NCBI GenBank assembly: GCA_949296915.1
Contig: CASFPX010000006.1
Coordinates: 1-64,000 of the forward strand
Direction of reading: 5' to 3'
From: Onthovicinus sp900555545
GTDB lineage: Bacteria; Bacillota; Clostridia; Oscillospirales; Acutalibacteraceae
Length of the DNA stretch: 64,000 nucleotides
The translations under genes were made by a program, and so were the position numbers. Shown here piece after piece: positions 61,613-64,000 of this stretch. The notes under the pieces are model-generated. The model ran no database searches. It worked only from the letters and a program-made list of their open reading frames with translations, and was not told where the DNA came from. Position 1 is the first letter of the stretch. The number at the start of each line of letters is the position of its first letter.

Positions 61613-62353
61613 TTACAGAATTAAATTCTGGGCGATCTGGCGCTTATAGTCGAGGAATTCCGGCGTCAGGTCAAAGTCGTGCGGCCGCGGCCGTGGGACA
61701 TCGACTGTGATCTCCGCTGTGATTTTGCCCGGCTTGCCCGAGAGGATGTAGATCCGGTCGGAGAGCTTGACGGCCTCGTCCATGTCATGTGTAATGAAGA
61801 TGGTAGACAGGTCGATCTTCTCCATAATATTCAAATACCATTCATGCATGGCGCCCTTGGTGATCGTATCCAGTGCACTGAACGGCTCGTCGAGCAGCGC
61901 CACCCCGTCGGAGGCCAGATAGGTGCGCAACAGGGCTGCACGCTGACGCATCCCGCCGGAGAGCTGGTGCGGGTACTTTTTCTGTGTGCCGTCCAGCCCA
62001 AACTGGGCAAAGAGATCCCCGGCGCGGGCGCGCGCCTCTTTTTTGGGGATGCCCTTGACGATCAGGGGGAGGGCGACATTATCCACCACTGTTCGGTAGG
62101 GGAGCAACAGATCTTTTTGCAGCATATAGCTGATCCTGCCGGGCCTTCCGGTCACATCCTCCCCATTTAAAAGGACCTGACCGGTCTCCGGCCTGTAAAG
62201 GCCGGAGATTACATTAAAGAGCGTCGTTTTGCCCGCTCCGCTCACCCCAAGCAGGGAGACAAGTTCGCCCTTTTGCAGGGAGATACTGATATCCTCAAGC
62301 ACCTGATGGTCTCCAAATCGTTTGGAGACGTGCGTTACCTTTAAGATCTCCAT
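61613..62353 (-). CDS. ABC transporter ATP-binding protein (ThiZ/SsuB-type)
   Basis: A 246-residue ATPase; ATG 62353 begins MEILKVTHVSKRFG. Walker A is GVSGAGKTT, the signature LSGGMRQRAAL and Walker B VALLDEPFSALD. It overlaps or abuts the end of the binding-protein gene (7 bases between stop and start regions overlap). It powers import with the permease and binding protein of this operon. The type is that of pyrimidine, sulfonate or nitrate importers. Confidence 0.88.
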   Translation of the reverse strand: MEILKVTHVSKRFGDHQVLEDISISLQKGELVSLLGVSGAGKTTLFNVISGLYRPETGQVLLNGEDVTGRPGRISYMLQKDLLLPYRTVVDNVALPLIVKGIPKKEARARAGDLFAQFGLDGTQKKYPHQLSGGMRQRAALLRTYLASDGVALLDEPFSALDTITKGAMHEWYLNIMEKIDLSTIFITHDMDEAVKLSDRIYILSGKPGKITAEITVDVPRPRPHDFDLTPEFLDYKRQIAQNLIL

Positions 62354-62358
62354 GGGCT

Positions 62359-63372
62359 TTAGGCCAGATAGTCGTTGGAGAAACCGGTCCCGGCGGGCAG
62401 CTCCTTGGCGATCAGCTGGTTGTCCCACAGCCACTGATAAAAGCCGTCCCAACGGGCGGGGTCGATATAGCCCCACTGATCTACGTCCGCCTTGTACTGA
62501 TCGGCGAGCCACTTCTGGCTGGCGACAACAAGCTCCTCCGACCCCTTGAGCGAGCCGGTCGTGTCGCCGTCAATGAGGATTTGGGCGGCTTCCTCCGGAT
62601 TGGCAATCGCGTACTCATAGCCCTGCTTTACCGCGTTCAGAAACGCCTTGGCGCTGTCGCTGTGCTGGGCAAGGTAGTCGTTATTCGCGATAAGAACCGG
62701 AGTGTAGTAGTCAAAGGTGGGGTTTAAGTCACGCAGGGCAAAGTAGTCAAAGTCCAGGCCGCTGAGCTCTGCATTGATGCCGCTCCAGGCATAGTAGATC
62801 CAGATCGCGTCCGCCTGATGGGCTTTCAGTGCGGCAGCCTCATCGGTGATATTGTTTGGGATTAAAGTGACCTTGGAGAAGTCGCCGCCGTCAGCCTCTA
62901 CCAGATTTTTCAGGATGGCCTGTTCAATGGGGTTGTCCCACGTGGCATAGGTGTGGTTTTCCATGCCCTTGGGCGTATCCATCCCCTCACCTTTGCGGGA
63001 GATGATGCCTGAGGTGTTGTGCTGGATCAGCGCGGCCACGGCCGTGATGGGTAGGGGATCATCGATTGCGAGGGATGCCGCCATGGTATCCTGGGCATCA
63101 ATGGCAAACTGAGCCTGACCGGCAGCACACATGGAGGCGGCGCCCCCCTCCGGCGGCTGGACAATTTCAACTTCCAGCCCGGCGTCCTTAAAATACCCCT
63201 TGGCCTGTGCCACATAGAGCCCGGTGTGGTTGGTGTTGGGTGTCCAGTCCAGGCAGACGGTGATTTTTTCCAGTTCCTTATTGGCTTCGCCGCCCTCCTC
63301 CGCCGTACAGGCGGCCAGGGACAGCGCCATCAGGGCGGCGGTTCCGCCCGCAAGAATCCTTTTGGCTTTCAT
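62359..63372 (-). CDS. Lipoprotein substrate-binding protein, ThiY-like (thiamine-pyrimidine precursor)
   Basis: A 337-residue lipoprotein with lipobox LSLAAC (Cys 22). The sequence CLDWTPNTNHTGLYVAQAKG at about 40-59 is the signature of ThiY/NMT1-type proteins that bind formylaminopyrimidine or HMP precursors of thiamine. QPPEGGAASMCAAGQAQFAI forms the phosphate-free ligand loop. The specificity for a thiamine precursor is inferred from this motif. No TPP riboswitch is visible, because the operon start lies beyond the right edge. Confidence 0.82.
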   Translation of the reverse strand: MKAKRILAGGTAALMALSLAACTAEEGGEANKELEKITVCLDWTPNTNHTGLYVAQAKGYFKDAGLEVEIVQPPEGGAASMCAAGQAQFAIDAQDTMAASLAIDDPLPITAVAALIQHNTSGIISRKGEGMDTPKGMENHTYATWDNPIEQAILKNLVEADGGDFSKVTLIPNNITDEAAALKAHQADAIWIYYAWSGINAELSGLDFDYFALRDLNPTFDYYTPVLIANNDYLAQHSDSAKAFLNAVKQGYEYAIANPEEAAQILIDGDTTGSLKGSEELVVASQKWLADQYKADVDQWGYIDPARWDGFYQWLWDNQLIAKELPAGTGFSNDYLA

Positions 63373-63373
63373 G

Positions 63374-64000
63374 TTATTTTTCTCCTTTTCTTTCCCACGG
63401 CATGGATAGCTTCTTGATGACCGATACCAGAAGCATCAGCAGCAGGCTGATAATAATAATGAAAATGATAACGGCGAACATCTTATCAAACGCATACGCC
63501 TTGCGCACACGCGTCATGTAAACGCCGAGCCCCTCAAATCCGCCCAGCCATTCCGCGATGACTGCGCCCACCACGGAGTAGGAGGCGGACACACGCAGCC
63601 CGGAGAAAAAGTGGCCGATCGAGGAGGGGAATTTGATATAACGAAAAATTTGAAATTTTCCGGCGCCCATGCTCCGCAGCAGGGCGATGGCGTCGGGATC
63701 TGCACTGCGGTAGCCGTCGAGCAGGCTGACTGTGATGGGGAAGAAGGTGGTGATGACCACCAGCGTGATCTTCGGCGCCATGCCGAAGCCCATCCACAGC
63801 ACCAGCAGCGGCGCGATGGCGACGGTAGGGATCGTCTGCGTGATGACCATCAGCGGATAGAGCGCCTTATATAAAAAGTTAAAGCGATCCATCAGCGTGG
63901 CAATGATAAAGGCCAGCAGAATACCAATCCCAAGCCCGGCAAAAGCTTCGGTCAGCGTAACAGAGGCGTGCTGCATCAGCAGGCCAAAATCCGAGACGAG
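63374..64000 (-). CDS. ABC transporter permease (ThiX/SsuC-type), 5' end outside window
   Basis: At least 208 residues are encoded here, and the frame is open through the window edge with no start beyond the internal ATG at 63976. The upstream codons read LVSDFGLLMQHASVTLTEAF, continuous with the family, so the true start lies outside. About five membrane segments are seen, and VVGAVIAEWLGGFEGLGVYM is the EAA-type loop that contacts the ATPase. Its stop is followed after one base by the binding-protein start region. Confidence 0.88.
   Translation of the reverse strand, partial: LVSDFGLLMQHASVTLTEAFAGLGIGILLAFIIATLMDRFNFLYKALYPLMVITQTIPTVAIAPLLVLWMGFGMAPKITLVVITTFFPITVSLLDGYRSADPDAIALLRSMGAGKFQIFRYIKFPSSIGHFFSGLRVSASYSVVGAVIAEWLGGFEGLGVYMTRVRKAYAFDKMFAVIIFIIIISLLLMLLVSVIKKLSMPWERKGEK

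Noticed and set aside
62359..63372. Sulfonate or nitrate specificity of the ABC importer
   Set aside because: The ATPase and permease would allow it, but the binding protein's DWTPNTNHTGLYVA signature fits thiamine-pyrimidine precursors better.

Overview
This window looks like chromosomal DNA from a Gram-positive anaerobe of the class Clostridia, most likely an Oscillospiraceae-type gut bacterium. The basis is indirect: an anaerobic redox set (pyruvate:ferredoxin oxidoreductase, an anaerobic-type glycerol-3-phosphate dehydrogenase operon, a flavodoxin/ferredoxin protein, FeoAB), Gram-positive surface genes (TasA-like proteins, a sortase-type anchor, TagG/TagH-like and TagF-like proteins), a moderately high GC content, and families of short intergenic repeats of a kind I associate with Oscillospiraceae. 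No rRNA, tRNA, CRISPR array or transposase was recognised, and no species can be named.

Region 1 (1-6982): six plus-strand genes for a surface-fibre or adhesin system. There are four TasA/camelysin-like proteins with SipW-type signal peptides, a von Willebrand A adhesin with a SpaA-like domain, and a small protein with a sortase-type C-terminus. The cluster lies between copies of an intergenic repeat, including a perfect 99-base inverted pair that runs into the window edge on one side and a 39-N assembly gap on the other. Neither the signal peptidase nor the sortase is in the window.

Region 2 (6983-20691): twelve tightly coupled minus-strand genes for a cell-surface glycan exported by a TagGH/Wzm-Wzt-type ABC transporter. 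Its most unusual part is a set for a CMP-activated acidic sugar: a DRE-TIM aldolase fused to an extra domain, a HAD phosphatase, a KdsB-like CMP-sugar synthetase and two glycosyltransferases with the motifs of bacterial CMP-sugar (sialyl-type) transferases. Region 3 (20826-26275): a flavodoxin/ferredoxin protein, the GlpP antiterminator, a divergent glp operon with a terminator in its leader, and an ATC-hydrolase-like protein. Region 4 (26340-34929): a second glycan operon of the flippase/polymerase type, with a reductase-cytidylyltransferase fusion and a TagF-like polyolphosphate transferase. The two glycan loci thus flank a glycerol-3-phosphate locus.

Region 5 (34967-40288): metal homeostasis. 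FeoAB has a histidine-rich insert in FeoB. CsoR and a CopA ATPase follow, with a CopZ-like domain fused to the CopA C-terminus and a good CsoR operator upstream. Region 6 (40474-55690): mostly single housekeeping genes with clear promoters and terminators: a DapB-like amino-acid dehydrogenase, mutY, gdhA, a GH123/DUF4091-type glycosidase, a CorC/HlyC protein, nifJ, a marR-MATE pair and ftsH. Region 7 (55719-64000): a sugar isomerase/dehydrogenase pair, two small operons of unrecognised membrane or secreted proteins, and a ThiXYZ-type ABC transporter whose permease gene runs off the right edge.
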